Positions 6,381 through 14,896 are shown, numbered from the stretch's first letter. The stretch: 25,149 nt of DNA from an uncultured bacterium (GCA_905214195.1 CAJMLH010000033.1:1-25149), one strand, 5' to 3'. Numbers and translations: made by a program. The notes: generated by a model not told the origin, from the letters alone.

Positions 6381-6409
6381 TTGACTAAAGCCGGGATTTT
6401 GTATATAAT
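6381..6409 (+). promoter_or_regulatory. Promoter for nudF
   Basis: TTGACT (6381-6386), 17 bases, TATAAT (6404-6409): near-consensus vegetative promoter with a leader of about 27 bases that includes AGGAGA. Confidence 0.8.
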
Positions 6410-6442
6410 CCCATCATAGAAAGTATATTGTAGGAGAATATC

Positions 6443-7006
6443 ATGACATTTGAAGAAAAGACGATAGAAACAGAAATGCTCTATAGAGGCAGTGTATTAA
6501 ATTTAAGAAAAGATAAGGTTACGGTTCAAAATGGTGTGTCCTATAGGGAAATAATAGAGCATAACGGCGGTGCAGTTATAGCAGCTGTTACCGATGAGGG
6601 AAAGATGGTAATGGTGAGGCAGTACAGGAAGCCGGCAAACAGAGTAGTATTTGAAGTTCCGGCAGGAAAGATAGATCCCGGTGAAGAGCCGCTTGCGACT
6701 GCTGCAAGAGAACTTAAAGAAGAAACAGGATATACTGCTGATAATATTGAATTTATCACATCTTTTTATCCGACTGTAGGATATTCCGAAGAACAGTTGT
6801 ATCTTTTTTTAGCATCAGGACTTACAGCCGGAGAAACTTCTTTTGATGAAAATGAAGCAATAGATTTGGAAGAGGTTGAGATAACCATGCTTCACGATAT
6901 GGTTATGAAAGGCGAAATTCACGATGCTAAAAGCATGATTGCGATATTGATGGTTTATGACTTGTTTAACTCAAAAAAGCCTCAAGAATACAAGAAACAA
7001 TTATAA
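6443..7006 (+). CDS. nudF: Nudix hydrolase, ADP-ribose pyrophosphatase
   Basis: This 187-residue enzyme hydrolyses ADP-ribose to AMP and ribose-5-phosphate (family role). The complete Nudix box starts at the Gly of PAGKIDPGEE and ends with REL-K-EETGY (about residues 75-97), matching the GX5EX7REUXEEXGU pattern without exception. Upstream, the VRQYRKP and FEVPAGK segments are typical of the ADP-ribose-specific branch. The start ATG 6443 has AGGAGA eight or so bases before it. Its last 41 bases overlap the 3' end of the convergent spoIIM-like gene, with no terminator between them. In Bacillus subtilis nudF also lies close to spoIIM and the xerD-type recombinase gene. Confidence 0.92.
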   Translation: MTFEEKTIETEMLYRGSVLNLRKDKVTVQNGVSYREIIEHNGGAVIAAVTDEGKMVMVRQYRKPANRVVFEVPAGKIDPGEEPLATAARELKEETGYTADNIEFITSFYPTVGYSEEQLYLFLASGLTAGETSFDENEAIDLEEVEITMLHDMVMKGEIHDAKSMIAILMVYDLFNSKKPQEYKKQL

Positions 7007-7535
7007 GAACAATTCCCATACAGTAGATTATAAGGTATTGCCTTGCATAATTTTGCAGGGCATTTTTGTTTATTTTGCGTCGTTTCTTTATAGATAAAAA
7101 TTTACACCCAATATATGTACCCTCAAACGATAGGGCGGCAAGAAAGCACATTACGGGAATTTGTAAAATGTTTTGGGGAATCATAGTTGTTATTATGTAC
7201 CATACACCTTTAGTCCCGAAAGTTTCTATCAGCATCGTGGCAGAAAAGCCAAGAGTAAGTCCCTTTGCCAGAGGTATAATAGGGCATAATAACACGAGCG
7301 GCGGGAGAACGGGACAAAAAAACAATACGACCGTTATAATAAGCCATGTCTTGAAACTGCTTGAGAAGGCAGCAAAACCATTTTGTGAATCTTTTGCAGA
7401 AAAAAATGAAGACATCATTTCCATCAATTGCTGTTTTCCCTCACCTTTCATAAAAACTTCAAAAAAAGCGCCGGTGCATATACCTACAGCTGTTAAAAAA
7501 AGAAATATCAAAACTAATTTTTTATTTATCGTCAT
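6966..7535 (-). CDS. spoIIM: Stage II sporulation protein M-like membrane protein
   Basis: The 189-residue protein has about five hydrophobic segments (near residues 8-28, 62-83, 84-103, 108-132 and 165-187). The central PVLPPLVLLCPIIPLAKG and the following GFSATMLIETFG segment fit the SpoIIM family. SpoIIM is the membrane anchor of the SpoIID-SpoIIM-SpoIIP complex that remodels septal peptidoglycan during engulfment. It is slightly shorter than the Bacillus subtilis protein (about 215). The start ATG 7535 has GAGGAG just upstream on the minus strand. It sits between nudF and a XerD-like gene, as in Bacillus, but on the opposite strand to both, and overlaps nudF tail to tail. Confidence 0.8.
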   Translation of the reverse strand: MTINKKLVLIFLFLTAVGICTGAFFEVFMKGEGKQQLMEMMSSFFSAKDSQNGFAAFSSSFKTWLIITVVLFFCPVLPPLVLLCPIIPLAKGLTLGFSATMLIETFGTKGVWYIITTMIPQNILQIPVMCFLAALSFEGTYIGCKFLSIKKRRKINKNALQNYARQYLIIYCMGIVLIIVSCILEAFLS

Positions 7536-7625
7536 ATCAAACTCCTCAAGACAATTTATGTGTACAACCTGAAAGGCGTTACTTTAAATAGTTGACATAA
7601 TACTGCAATTTTGTCTATTTTTCGA

Positions 7626-7654
7626 TTGAAATAATTGAGGATAGGTAATATACT
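7626..7654 (+). promoter_or_regulatory. Candidate promoter for the xerD-like gene
   Basis: TTGAAA (7626-7631), 17 bases, TATACT (7649-7654). Transcription would begin near 7661, right at the AGAGGTG ribosome binding site. An alternative TTGACA (7592-7597) has only a weak TATTTT partner. Confidence 0.5.
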
Positions 7655-7673
7655 CTATAATAGAGGTGCTACT

Positions 7674-8555
7674 ATGAAAAAGGAAAAATTTGAAGAATAT
7701 CTAATCAAAGAAAAAAAGGCTTCGGCCAATACTTGCCGTGCATATGAAAGGGATATGGAGCATTTTGCTGTATTTCTTCGAGAAAGAGGCATAGATAAAC
7801 TTTGTGATGCGGTCAATTCCGACATAGTGGCCTATCTTATGGAACTTAAAAACCAGGGAAAAACCAAAGCCACTGTAAACAGAAAGATGGCATCAATCAG
7901 AACATATTACAGCTTTCTTCAAAAGAAAGAAGGACTTATTGAAAATCCTGCCGATAACATTAAGACACCAAAGATAACTAAAAAGGCCATAGATTTTCTG
8001 GAACCGGACGAAGTGGCAAAGCTTATGGAGATTCCGGATGACAGTGAAAAGGGAATCAGGGACAGGGCTATACTTGAACTTCTGTATGCGACCGGTATTC
8101 GTGCAGGAGAACTTATTTCAATGGAAATTGCGGATTTGAACCTCAGAATGGGGTTTGTGACATGTGATGGAGAGAATATAAGAGCGAGGATAATACCTGT
8201 AGGCAGAATGGCAAGAAATGCCCTTGAAAAATATATTAAGAATGCAAGACCAAGGATGATAAGAAATAACGAAGATGAACAGCGATTATTCGTGAATTTT
8301 CAGGGGAAACCGCTGACGAGGCAGGGTCTGTGGAAAATACTTAAGGAATACGGAGTGAAAGGACAGCTAAAAATAAATTTAACGCCTCAAGTTTTGAGAA
8401 ATTCATTTGCCATACATATGCTGCAAAACGGAGCTGATATCAAGTCGCTTCAGGAACTTATGGGGCATGAGGATATTTCTGCCACACAAGTTTATCTTGC
8501 ATTTACAAAAAACAGGATAAAGGATGTTTATGACAGAGCACATCCAAGAGCATAA
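7674..8555 (+). CDS. xerD: XerD-like tyrosine recombinase, active site incomplete
   Basis: This 293-residue protein has the two-domain layout of XerC/XerD: an N-terminal SAM-like DNA-binding domain (about 1-100) and a C-terminal catalytic domain (about 105-285), ending VYDRAHPRA as in related Firmicutes recombinases. Of the six catalytic residues, R143 (GIRAGEL), R242, H265 (MGHED) and Y274 (QVY) are visible. The HxxR histidine is replaced by Gln (TPQVLRN, Q239), and the beta-hairpin lysine of the usual GKG motif is absent (CDGEN, 164-168). XerD resolves chromosome dimers at dif with XerC; whether this version still cuts DNA is uncertain. I chose ATG 7674 with AGAGGTG before it over an upstream ATG at 7635 that adds 13 unconserved residues. 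Confidence 0.8.
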   Translation: MKKEKFEEYLIKEKKASANTCRAYERDMEHFAVFLRERGIDKLCDAVNSDIVAYLMELKNQGKTKATVNRKMASIRTYYSFLQKKEGLIENPADNIKTPKITKKAIDFLEPDEVAKLMEIPDDSEKGIRDRAILELLYATGIRAGELISMEIADLNLRMGFVTCDGENIRARIIPVGRMARNALEKYIKNARPRMIRNNEDEQRLFVNFQGKPLTRQGLWKILKEYGVKGQLKINLTPQVLRNSFAIHMLQNGADIKSLQELMGHEDISATQVYLAFTKNRIKDVYDRAHPRA

Positions 8556-8599
8556 ATAAAAAATCAAAACAAAAAATTAAATTATATAGGCTAAAACCC

Positions 8600-8628
8600 T
8601 TGCAATAAGACGGGTTATATGCTAAACT
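8600..8628 (+). promoter_or_regulatory. Promoter for rplS operon
   Basis: TTGCAA (8600-8605), 17 bases, TAAACT (8623-8628) preceded by TGC (extended -10). Confidence 0.5.
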
Positions 8629-8639
8629 ATATGAGTTAT

Positions 8640-8694
8640 TACGGGCGTTCCTCTGGAGGAGTTTGTGCCACGAACGTCTTGGAGGGAAGGAGGA
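8640..8694 (+). promoter_or_regulatory. L19 leader-type structured RNA
   Basis: Between the promoter and the rplS start lies a compact folded region. GGGCGTTC near 8643-8650 pairs with GAACGTCTT near 8673-8681, and inside it TCCT-CTGG-AGGA forms a second hairpin. The position and shape fit the L19 leader motif known from Firmicutes, which is thought to let L19 control its own operon. The match is by position and general shape, not a computed alignment. Confidence 0.45.
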
Positions 8695-8700
8695 AAAGAA

Positions 8701-9042
8701 ATGGATTTAATTAAATCAATAACTCAGGAATATGAGAAAAATGATATCCCTGCTTTTGGTGTTGGAGATACTGTAAAGGTTCACATCAAAATTAAAGAAG
8801 GCAACAGAGAGAGAGTTCAGGTTTTCGAAGGTTTCGTACTTAAGAAACAGAACGGCGGTATAAGCGAAACTTTTACCGTTAGAAAAATCGCTTCAGGTGT
8901 CGGCGTAGAAAAGACTTTCCCGCTGCACTCACCTAAGATCGAAAAGATTGAAGTGGTAAGAAAAGGCGCAGTTAGAAGAGCTAAACTTAACTACATGCGT
9001 GAAAGAACAGGTAAGGCTGCAAAGATTAAAACTAAGGAATAG
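8701..9042 (+). CDS. rplS: 50S ribosomal protein L19
   Basis: This 113-residue protein is a full-length L19, which lies at the interface of the 30S and 50S subunits. Conserved parts are the start MDLIKSITQEY, the GDTVKVHIKIKEGNRERVQ segment, FTVRKIASGVGVEKTFPLHSP, and the basic end RRAKLNYMRERTGKAAKI. I chose ATG 8701 with GGAGGGAAGGAGG upstream; an in-frame GTG/ATG-like start at 8665 would read the ribosome binding site as protein. It heads a group with rbgA, rnhB and fhs, although a terminator separates it from rbgA. Confidence 0.96.
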   Translation: MDLIKSITQEYEKNDIPAFGVGDTVKVHIKIKEGNRERVQVFEGFVLKKQNGGISETFTVRKIASGVGVEKTFPLHSPKIEKIEVVRKGAVRRAKLNYMRERTGKAAKIKTKE

Positions 9043-9050
9043 TTTTTATG

Positions 9051-9078
9051 GGGGAATCCGTTTGGGTTCCCCTTTTTT
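9051..9078 (+). terminator. Intrinsic terminator after rplS
   Basis: GGGGAATCC (9051-9059) pairs with GGGTTCCCC (9064-9072), one T-G wobble, loop GTTT, followed by TTTTTT (9073-9078). It probably lowers transcription from the ribosomal gene into rbgA, since no clear promoter lies between 9079 and 9098. Confidence 0.85.
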
Positions 9079-9097
9079 CTGATTAGAGAGGTATATA

Positions 9098-9937
9098 ATG
9101 GACAATATCAACTGGTATCCGGGTCATATGAAGAAAACCCGAGAACTGATAGAAGAGAATCTAAGATTGGTTGATCTGGTTATAGAGGTGGTAGATGCTC
9201 GTATCCCCGTATCAAGCAGGAATCCGATAATCGACCAGTTAGTCAGGGACAAGAAAAGAATAATTATTTTAAATAAAAGTGATCTTTCAGATCGCAAAGC
9301 AAATGAAGCGTGGATAGAAAAATTTAAAAGCGAAGGAAATATTGTACTGTCTATGAACTGCATGAAAGGTCAGGGGTCTCAGCAGCTTTTAAAACTTCTT
9401 ACTTCATTGCAGGACGAAAAAAACAAGGATCAGATTAGAAAGAAATCTCTGAGAATGATGATAGTAGGAGTGCCCAATGTCGGAAAATCATCATTGATTA
9501 ATCGTCTTACAGGTAAGAAGAGTGCCAAGACAGGAGACAGGCCGGGTGTAACAAAGGGAAAGCAATGGCTTTCTCTCGTAAGCGGTATGCAGCTTTTAGA
9601 CACTCCCGGCATATTGTGGCCGAAGTTTGAAGACCCAAATGTAGGACTTAATCTGGCCTTTTGCGGATCTATCAAGGATGAAATTTTAGATGTAAGCGAC
9701 TTGGCTCTTGAGCTTGTAAAGGTACTTGAGAGAAAGTACCCGGAGCTTTTGATTTCAAGATACAAAATAGAAAAAACAGGAGAAACTGCGCTTGAGACAA
9801 TGGAAAGTATTGCGATGAAGCGAGGATTCATACTTTCAGGGAAACGAATAGATTATGAAAGATGTGCCCGCACTATTCTTGATGAGTTCAGAGCGGGGAT
9901 AATAGGTAATATAACATTGGAGACAGCTGATGAATAA
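9098..9937 (+). CDS. rbgA: Ribosome biogenesis GTPase RbgA (YlqF)
   Basis: The 279-residue protein is a circularly permuted GTPase needed for late assembly of the 50S subunit. Motif order is G4-G5-G1-G2-G3: NKSD (59-62), then GVPNVGKSS (G1, 124-132), and DTPG (168-171). The N-terminal NWYPGHMKK carries the conserved histidine (H10) implicated in GTP hydrolysis. The C-terminal helical domain (about 200-275) ends with the GFILSGKRIDYERCA segment typical of the family. Its gene order, rplS-rbgA-rnhB, matches Bacillus subtilis. The stop overlaps the rnhB start by eight bases, which implies translational coupling. Confidence 0.96.
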   Translation: MDNINWYPGHMKKTRELIEENLRLVDLVIEVVDARIPVSSRNPIIDQLVRDKKRIIILNKSDLSDRKANEAWIEKFKSEGNIVLSMNCMKGQGSQQLLKLLTSLQDEKNKDQIRKKSLRMMIVGVPNVGKSSLINRLTGKKSAKTGDRPGVTKGKQWLSLVSGMQLLDTPGILWPKFEDPNVGLNLAFCGSIKDEILDVSDLALELVKVLERKYPELLISRYKIEKTGETALETMESIAMKRGFILSGKRIDYERCARTILDEFRAGIIGNITLETADE

Positions 9938-10589
9938 AGAAGAAAGACAGCTTAAGCTTAGGGAAAAGTTCGACAGCATGACGGCATTTGACCGGGCATA
10001 CAGAATAAGTCTAAATAACATCGGAGGAATAGATGAAGCAGGACGGGGGCCTTTGGCAGGGCCTGTTGTAGCGGCATGCGTTGTTTTGGGAGAAAATTTT
10101 GATATAGTAGGGATAGATGATTCCAAGAAGCTTTCACCCAAAAAAAGAGAAGAATTATTTGAAAAAATTACATCAAAAGCACTTGCCTACGGCATAGGAA
10201 TAGAGGATAATAATGTAATAGATGAAATAAATATTTTGCAGGCAACTATGAGAGCCATGAAAACTGCGGCATTGGAGGCAAACAGAAGTTTAGAGGAAAA
10301 GGTCGGTAAAGACGGAATAAAGCTTCTTCTTTTGGACGCTGTATCTCTAAAAGATATTGATATACGTCAGGAATCAGTGATAAAGGGAGATGCAAAGAGC
10401 CTGTCGATTGCGGCAGCTTCAATAATAGCAAAAGTTACAAGAGACAGAATCATGACAGAATATCACGAAGAATATCCTTATTACGGCTTTGACAGCAACA
10501 AAGGATACGGAACCAAAGCCCACTATGAGGGAATAAATAATCATGGTATCACACCGATTCACCGCAAAACTTTTTTGAAGAATTTATAA
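9930..10589 (+). CDS. rnhB: Ribonuclease HII
   Basis: The 219-residue enzyme removes ribonucleotides and RNA primers from RNA-DNA hybrids. The catalytic set is complete: D35 and E36 in GGIDEAGRGPLAGP, D136 in LLLLDAVSL, and D172 in KVTRDRIM. The C-terminal segment YYGFDSNKGYGTKAH (about residues 188-202) and HRKTF are typical of RNase HII. The first 28 residues are a charged lead-in before the catalytic core, as in other Firmicutes. The start ATG 9930 lies inside the end of rbgA, and fhs begins ten bases after its stop, so rbgA-rnhB-fhs look like one transcript. Confidence 0.95.
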   Translation: MNKEERQLKLREKFDSMTAFDRAYRISLNNIGGIDEAGRGPLAGPVVAACVVLGENFDIVGIDDSKKLSPKKREELFEKITSKALAYGIGIEDNNVIDEINILQATMRAMKTAALEANRSLEEKVGKDGIKLLLLDAVSLKDIDIRQESVIKGDAKSLSIAAASIIAKVTRDRIMTEYHEEYPYYGFDSNKGYGTKAHYEGINNHGITPIHRKTFLKNL

Positions 10590-10599
10590 AGGAGAAAAA

Positions 10600-12276
10600 A
10601 TGGGATTTAAAAGCGATATTGAGATTGCGCAGGAATGTAAGAAAAAGAAAATAACTGAAATAGCTGAAATCGCAGGCGTAGATGACAAGTATCTGGAACA
10701 GTACGGAAATTATAAGGCAAAGGTTGACTATTCTCTTTTAAGAGACAACAGCCAAAAGCCTGACGGCAAGCTGATTCTTGTAACTGCAATAACTCCAACA
10801 CCCGCAGGGGAAGGAAAAACCACAACATCGGTAGGTCTTGCCGACGGACTTAGAAAGATAGGTAAAAATGCGATAGCTGCATTGAGAGAACCGTCTCTTG
10901 GTCCTGTGTTCGGTATAAAAGGAGGGGCCGCAGGAGGCGGATATGCACAAGTTGTTCCGATGGAGGATATAAACTTACATTTTACAGGAGATTTTCATGC
11001 TATAGGGGCAGCAAACAACCTGCTTGCGGCGATGCTTGACAATCATATTCAGCAAGGTAATAAATTAGGTATAGATCCTAAGCAGATTACATGGAAAAGA
11101 GCTGTAGATATGAACGACAGGCAGCTTAGACATATAGTAGACGGTCTTGGCGGCAGAATGCAGGGTGTGCCTCGTGAAGACGGCTTTGATATAACTGTTG
11201 CTTCTGAGGTAATGGCAGTGCTTTGTCTTGCTTCTGATATACCTGACCTTAAGAAAAGACTTGCTCGTATAATAGTAGCATACACTTATGAGGGAAAGCC
11301 TGTAACGGCTCATGACCTTAAGGCAGAGGGCGCAATGGCAGCGCTTCTTAAAGATGCTTTAAAACCTAATCTTGTACAGACTCTTGAGGGAACACCTGCC
11401 TTTATTCACGGCGGTCCGTTTGCAAATATAGCCCACGGCTGTAATTCTGTTACAGCCACAAGAATGGCTCTCAAGTTAGCTGACTATACAGTTACAGAGG
11501 CAGGTTTTGCCGCAGACCTTGGTGCTGAAAAGTTTTTTGATATAAAATGCAGAATGGCAGGACTTAAACCTGATGCGGCTGTAATTGTAGCAACCGTGAG
11601 AGCACTTAAATATCACGGAGGTGTTGCAAAGGCTGATTTGAACGATAAGAATCTTGAGGCTCTTGAAGCAGGACTTCCTAATTTGTTGCAGCATGTATCC
11701 AATATAAAAGAAGTGTTTGGATTACCGTGTGTAGTGGCGATAAATGCTTTTCCTACGGACACTCAGGAAGAACTTGACCTTGTTGCTTCAAAATGTCGTG
11801 AACTTGGAGTAAATGCTGTTTTATCGGAAGTTTGGGCAAAAGGCGGCGAGGGAGGAAAGGCTCTTGCAGAGGAAGTTGTGAGAATATGTGAAATGCCTAA
11901 TCATTTTGCTCAGTCATACGGCCTTGAGCTTTCTATTGAAGAAAAATTAAATGCTATATGCAAAAAAATATATCATGCAGATGGAGTTGTTCTCACAGAT
12001 AATGCAAAGAAGCAGATGAAGCAGCTGGAAGACTTGGGATTTGGGAATTTGCCTATTTGCATGGCAAAGACTCAATACAGCTTTTCAGATGATCCTTCCA
12101 AATTGGGAGTGCCTGAGGATTTCACTGTGACCGTAAGAAATTTAAAGGTTTCGGCAGGCGCAGGATTTATAGTTGCACTTACAGGAGATATTATGACTAT
12201 GCCGGGACTTCCAAAAGTTCCTGCTGCCGAAAAGATAGATGTAGATGAAAACGGTGTAATAAGCGGACTGTTTTAA
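10600..12276 (+). CDS. fhs: Formate-tetrahydrofolate ligase
   Basis: The 558-residue enzyme joins formate to tetrahydrofolate using ATP, giving 10-formyl-THF. It feeds purine and formyl-methionine synthesis and, in acetogens, the methyl branch of the Wood-Ljungdahl pathway. The ATP-binding loop TPTPAGEGKTTT lies at residues 65-76. Other family blocks are REPSLGPVFGIKGGAAGGGY (about 96-115) and the FTGDFHAIGAANNLL segment. Length is normal (about 555-560). AAGGAG lies directly before ATG 10600. Its neighbour folD (18555) and folC (22561) belong to the same cofactor pathway; genes for methylene-THF reductase or CO dehydrogenase are not in the window, so I do not infer acetogenesis. Confidence 0.97.
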   Translation: MGFKSDIEIAQECKKKKITEIAEIAGVDDKYLEQYGNYKAKVDYSLLRDNSQKPDGKLILVTAITPTPAGEGKTTTSVGLADGLRKIGKNAIAALREPSLGPVFGIKGGAAGGGYAQVVPMEDINLHFTGDFHAIGAANNLLAAMLDNHIQQGNKLGIDPKQITWKRAVDMNDRQLRHIVDGLGGRMQGVPREDGFDITVASEVMAVLCLASDIPDLKKRLARIIVAYTYEGKPVTAHDLKAEGAMAALLKDALKPNLVQTLEGTPAFIHGGPFANIAHGCNSVTATRMALKLADYTVTEAGFAADLGAEKFFDIKCRMAGLKPDAAVIVATVRALKYHGGVAKADLNDKNLEALEAGLPNLLQHVSNIKEVFGLPCVVAINAFPTDTQEELDLVASKCRELGVNAVLSEVWAKGGEGGKALAEEVVRICEMPNHFAQSYGLELSIEEKLNAICKKIYHADGVVLTDNAKKQMKQLEDLGFGNLPICMAKTQYSFSDDPSKLGVPEDFTVTVRNLKVSAGAGFIVALTGDIMTMPGLPKVPAAEKIDVDENGVISGLF

Positions 12277-12398
12277 ATACATGAAAGACTTGGAATTTCA
12301 ATGGTGCAACCGTCAGTTGACAAATTTCCAAGCAGAGTTGGTGGAGTAAATCAGCTAAAAGAGCTAATATTTTCTAAAAGCAGTTAAGGAGGTAAATG

Positions 12399-13394
12399 AT
12401 GATTTTAGCTGATAAGATTATAGAATTGAGAAAAAAGAACGGTTGGTCGCAGGAAGAGTTGGCGGAGAGGCTGAATGTTACTCGCCAGTCGGTATCAAAA
12501 TGGGAAAGCGCTCAATCCACTCCGGATTTAGATAAGATATTGAAACTTGCAGAAGTTTTTGATGTGACAACTGACTATCTTTTGAAGAATGAGGGGTATG
12601 AAGCAAAGGACGATAATATTTCCTATGATACAGAAGTGACTCAAAAGCAGAAAATAAAACCTCGAAAAGTTTCCTTTGGAGAAGCAGAAGAGTTTTTGAA
12701 TATGAGGGAAGAGATTACGCCGAAACTATCTTTTGGAATTTCTTTATTTGTTCTTTCTCCTGTGTGTCTTATACTTCTTGCCGGGGCAGGCGAATATGGG
12801 CTCATCCGGATGAATGAGGATAAGGCGGCGATGCTAGGGGTAGCAATACTGCTTATGATAGTTGCAATAGGTGTTACAAAATGTATTATCGCAGGTATTA
12901 AAGCTTCTAAGTTTGAATATTTGGAAAAAGAGCCTATAGAACTTGAAGCAGGTTTAGAAGAAAAGATAGCTGCTTTAAAAGAGGCATACAGACCTATAAT
13001 GGGGCAAAGAATTGCCATAGGAGTGGCTATATGCATTTTGGCAGTTGTGCCTATATTTATAGTGGGGTTCATTTTAGGAGAAGATGACGGATATCATTTT
13101 GTGGCAGCAGTGGCTGTTCTGCTTGTTATAGTTTCTGTTGCCGTAAACATATTTGTTCGTGTGGGAATGAAGTGGGACAGCTTAGAGACGCTTTTGGAAC
13201 AAGGAGACTTTACAAGGGCAGATAAAGATGAGCGCCTGCAAGCACTTGCTACTGTTTACTGGCTTGCTGTTACGGGAATTTATTTGGGTTACAGCTTTAT
13301 CACCATGAATTGGGGACTAAGCTGGATAATCTGGCCTGTTGCAGGTATCGGTTATGCAATAATAGATACAATTTATAAGGCAGTAAAAAAATAA
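12399..13394 (+). CDS. XRE-family regulator with membrane domain
   Basis: The N-terminal 65 residues are a Cro/CI-type helix-turn-helix, with the recognition helix in LNVTRQSVSKWESAQSTPD. A charged linker (about 65-105) is followed by about six hydrophobic segments (near residues 108-130, 142-165, 202-226, 232-254, 282-301 and 303-322). Such XRE proteins with a C-terminal membrane part are common in Firmicutes; the signal sensed is usually unknown and I assign none. Two ATG codons are adjacent (12396 and 12399); the second is better spaced from AAGGAGGT at 12386-12393. The 120 bases before it hold an imperfect stem-loop (12289-12332) and no clear promoter, so it may be read through from fhs. 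Confidence 0.82.
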   Translation: MILADKIIELRKKNGWSQEELAERLNVTRQSVSKWESAQSTPDLDKILKLAEVFDVTTDYLLKNEGYEAKDDNISYDTEVTQKQKIKPRKVSFGEAEEFLNMREEITPKLSFGISLFVLSPVCLILLAGAGEYGLIRMNEDKAAMLGVAILLMIVAIGVTKCIIAGIKASKFEYLEKEPIELEAGLEEKIAALKEAYRPIMGQRIAIGVAICILAVVPIFIVGFILGEDDGYHFVAAVAVLLVIVSVAVNIFVRVGMKWDSLETLLEQGDFTRADKDERLQALATVYWLAVTGIYLGYSFITMNWGLSWIIWPVAGIGYAIIDTIYKAVKK

Positions 13395-13462
13395 TAGACT
13401 ATAAAAGTGAGTAAGTATCTATGATTGTTAAGTTTTCTTTAGAAAGAGAAAGGAGAGAATAA

Positions 13463-14782
13463 GTGGAGCAGGTAAGTATGTTTGAAAGTCATATAAGCCG
13501 GCCGTTGGCGGCAAGGCTGAGACCTGAGACTCTTGATGAGTATGTCGGTCAATCTCATCTCCTTGGAAAAGATAAGGTACTTAGGAAAATCATAGAAAGT
13601 GACAGCATATCATCCATGATTTTTTGGGGGCCGCCGGGTGTTGGAAAAACCACACTTGCACGGATAATCGCAAAAAAGACAAAAGCTGAATTCATTGATT
13701 TTTCGGCAGTTACCGGCGGAATAAAAGAAATAAGAAGTATAATGCAGAAAGCTGAGACCAACAGAAGGTACGGAGAAAAGACAATACTGTTTGTAGATGA
13801 GATACATAGATTCAACAAGGCTCAGCAGGATGCCTTTCTGCCGTTTGTAGAAAAGGGCAGCATCATACTTATAGGTGCTACAACGGAAAATCCGTCTTTT
13901 GAAATCAATGGGGCGCTCTTATCAAGGTGCAGAGTATTTGTTCTTAAGCCCCTTACGGAAATTGACATTGTTACGCTTCTTAAGCGGGCAATATCCGATA
14001 TTAGAGGGTTTGGCTCACAAAATATAAATATAGATGATGAACTTCTGGCTGCCATTGCGGGGTTTGCCAATGGTGATGCAAGGGCGGCGCTGTCAACCCT
14101 TGAGATGGTTGTGCTGAACGGAGAAGTTTACAATAATCAAATTACAGTTACCAAAGAAACGGTGGAGCAATGTACATCGAAGAAGTCTCTTCTCTATGAT
14201 AAAAATGGGGAAGAACACTATAATCTTATTTCTGCACTTCATAAATCCATGAGAAACTCTGATCCGGATGCGGCAGTGTATTGGCTTGCAAGAATGCTTG
14301 AGGCAGGAGAAGATCCTCTTTATATAGCAAGACGAGTGACAAGGTTTGCAGCCGAGGATATCGGACTTGCAGACCCTAAAGCAATGGAGCTTGCAGTGGC
14401 GGCATATCAGGCTTGTCATTTTATAGGTATGCCTGAATGTTCGGTACATTTAACGGAAGCTGTTGTTTATATGTCTGTAACGCCTAAATCAAATGCCATA
14501 TACAAGGCATATGAAAAAGCAAAAAAGGATGCGCTTACTCAGCTTGCAGAACCTGTACCGCCGGTTATAAGAAACGGTGTTACAAAACTAATGAGAGACC
14601 TCAATTACGGCAAAGGATACCAATATGCTCATGATGCCGAGGAAAAGCTTACCGATATGCAGTGTCTGCCTGATTCTCTTTTGGGCAGAGAATATTATAT
14701 ACCGACAGAGCAGGGAACGGAGATTAAGTTTAAGAACAGGCTAAGGGAAATAAAAGCTTGGAAAAGAAACCACGGGAAATAA
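13463..14782 (+). CDS. rarA: Replication-associated recombination protein A (AAA+ ATPase)
   Basis: This 439-residue clamp-loader-like ATPase belongs to the RarA/MgsA/WRNIP1 family, which acts at stalled replication forks. The N-terminal part RPLAARLRPETLDEYVGQ is typical. Walker A is GPPGVGKT (56-63), Walker B ILFVDEIH (108-115), and the sensor region IGATTENPSFEIN follows. The C-terminal half carries the tetramerisation and MgsA domains (LARMLEAGEDPLYIARRV, then YEKAKKDA and LMRDLNYGKGY). Length is as expected. I take the GTG at 13463 as start because AGGAGAG (13451-13457) is well placed for it; ATG 13478 would lose five residues including the conserved lead-in. A terminator follows. Confidence 0.93.
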   Translation: MEQVSMFESHISRPLAARLRPETLDEYVGQSHLLGKDKVLRKIIESDSISSMIFWGPPGVGKTTLARIIAKKTKAEFIDFSAVTGGIKEIRSIMQKAETNRRYGEKTILFVDEIHRFNKAQQDAFLPFVEKGSIILIGATTENPSFEINGALLSRCRVFVLKPLTEIDIVTLLKRAISDIRGFGSQNINIDDELLAAIAGFANGDARAALSTLEMVVLNGEVYNNQITVTKETVEQCTSKKSLLYDKNGEEHYNLISALHKSMRNSDPDAAVYWLARMLEAGEDPLYIARRVTRFAAEDIGLADPKAMELAVAAYQACHFIGMPECSVHLTEAVVYMSVTPKSNAIYKAYEKAKKDALTQLAEPVPPVIRNGVTKLMRDLNYGKGYQYAHDAEEKLTDMQCLPDSLLGREYYIPTEQGTEIKFKNRLREIKAWKRNHGK

Positions 14783-14806
14783 TATATAAACATATAATTT
14801 ATCGGG

Positions 14807-14841
14807 ACACAGTGTATGTATAATGCACTGTGTTTTAATTT
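14807..14841 (+). terminator. Intrinsic terminator after rarA
   Basis: ACACAGTG (14807-14814) pairs with CACTGTGT (14826-14833), 11-base loop, followed by TTTAATTTT. Confidence 0.75.
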
Positions 14842-14867
14842 TGAAAATCTTATTAGGAGATGGTCAC

Positions 14868-14896
14868 TTGACAAAAAACTGCTATAGATTTAAAAT
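14868..14896 (+). promoter_or_regulatory. Promoter of the marR-MATE operon
   Basis: TTGACA (14868-14873), exactly 17 bases, TAAAAT (14891-14896): 6/6 and 5/6 consensus matches. It is the strongest promoter in this part of the window and is directly followed by a palindromic operator. Confidence 0.8.

Noticed and set aside
7066..7572. 168-residue plus-strand frame opposite spoIIM
   Set aside because: The minus-strand frame encodes a membrane protein with SpoIIM-like segments and has a good ribosome binding site; the plus-strand frame has neither.
12281..12349. 22-codon open reading frame after fhs
   Set aside because: It has no ribosome binding site and overlaps an imperfect stem-loop; the translated text shows no recognisable family.
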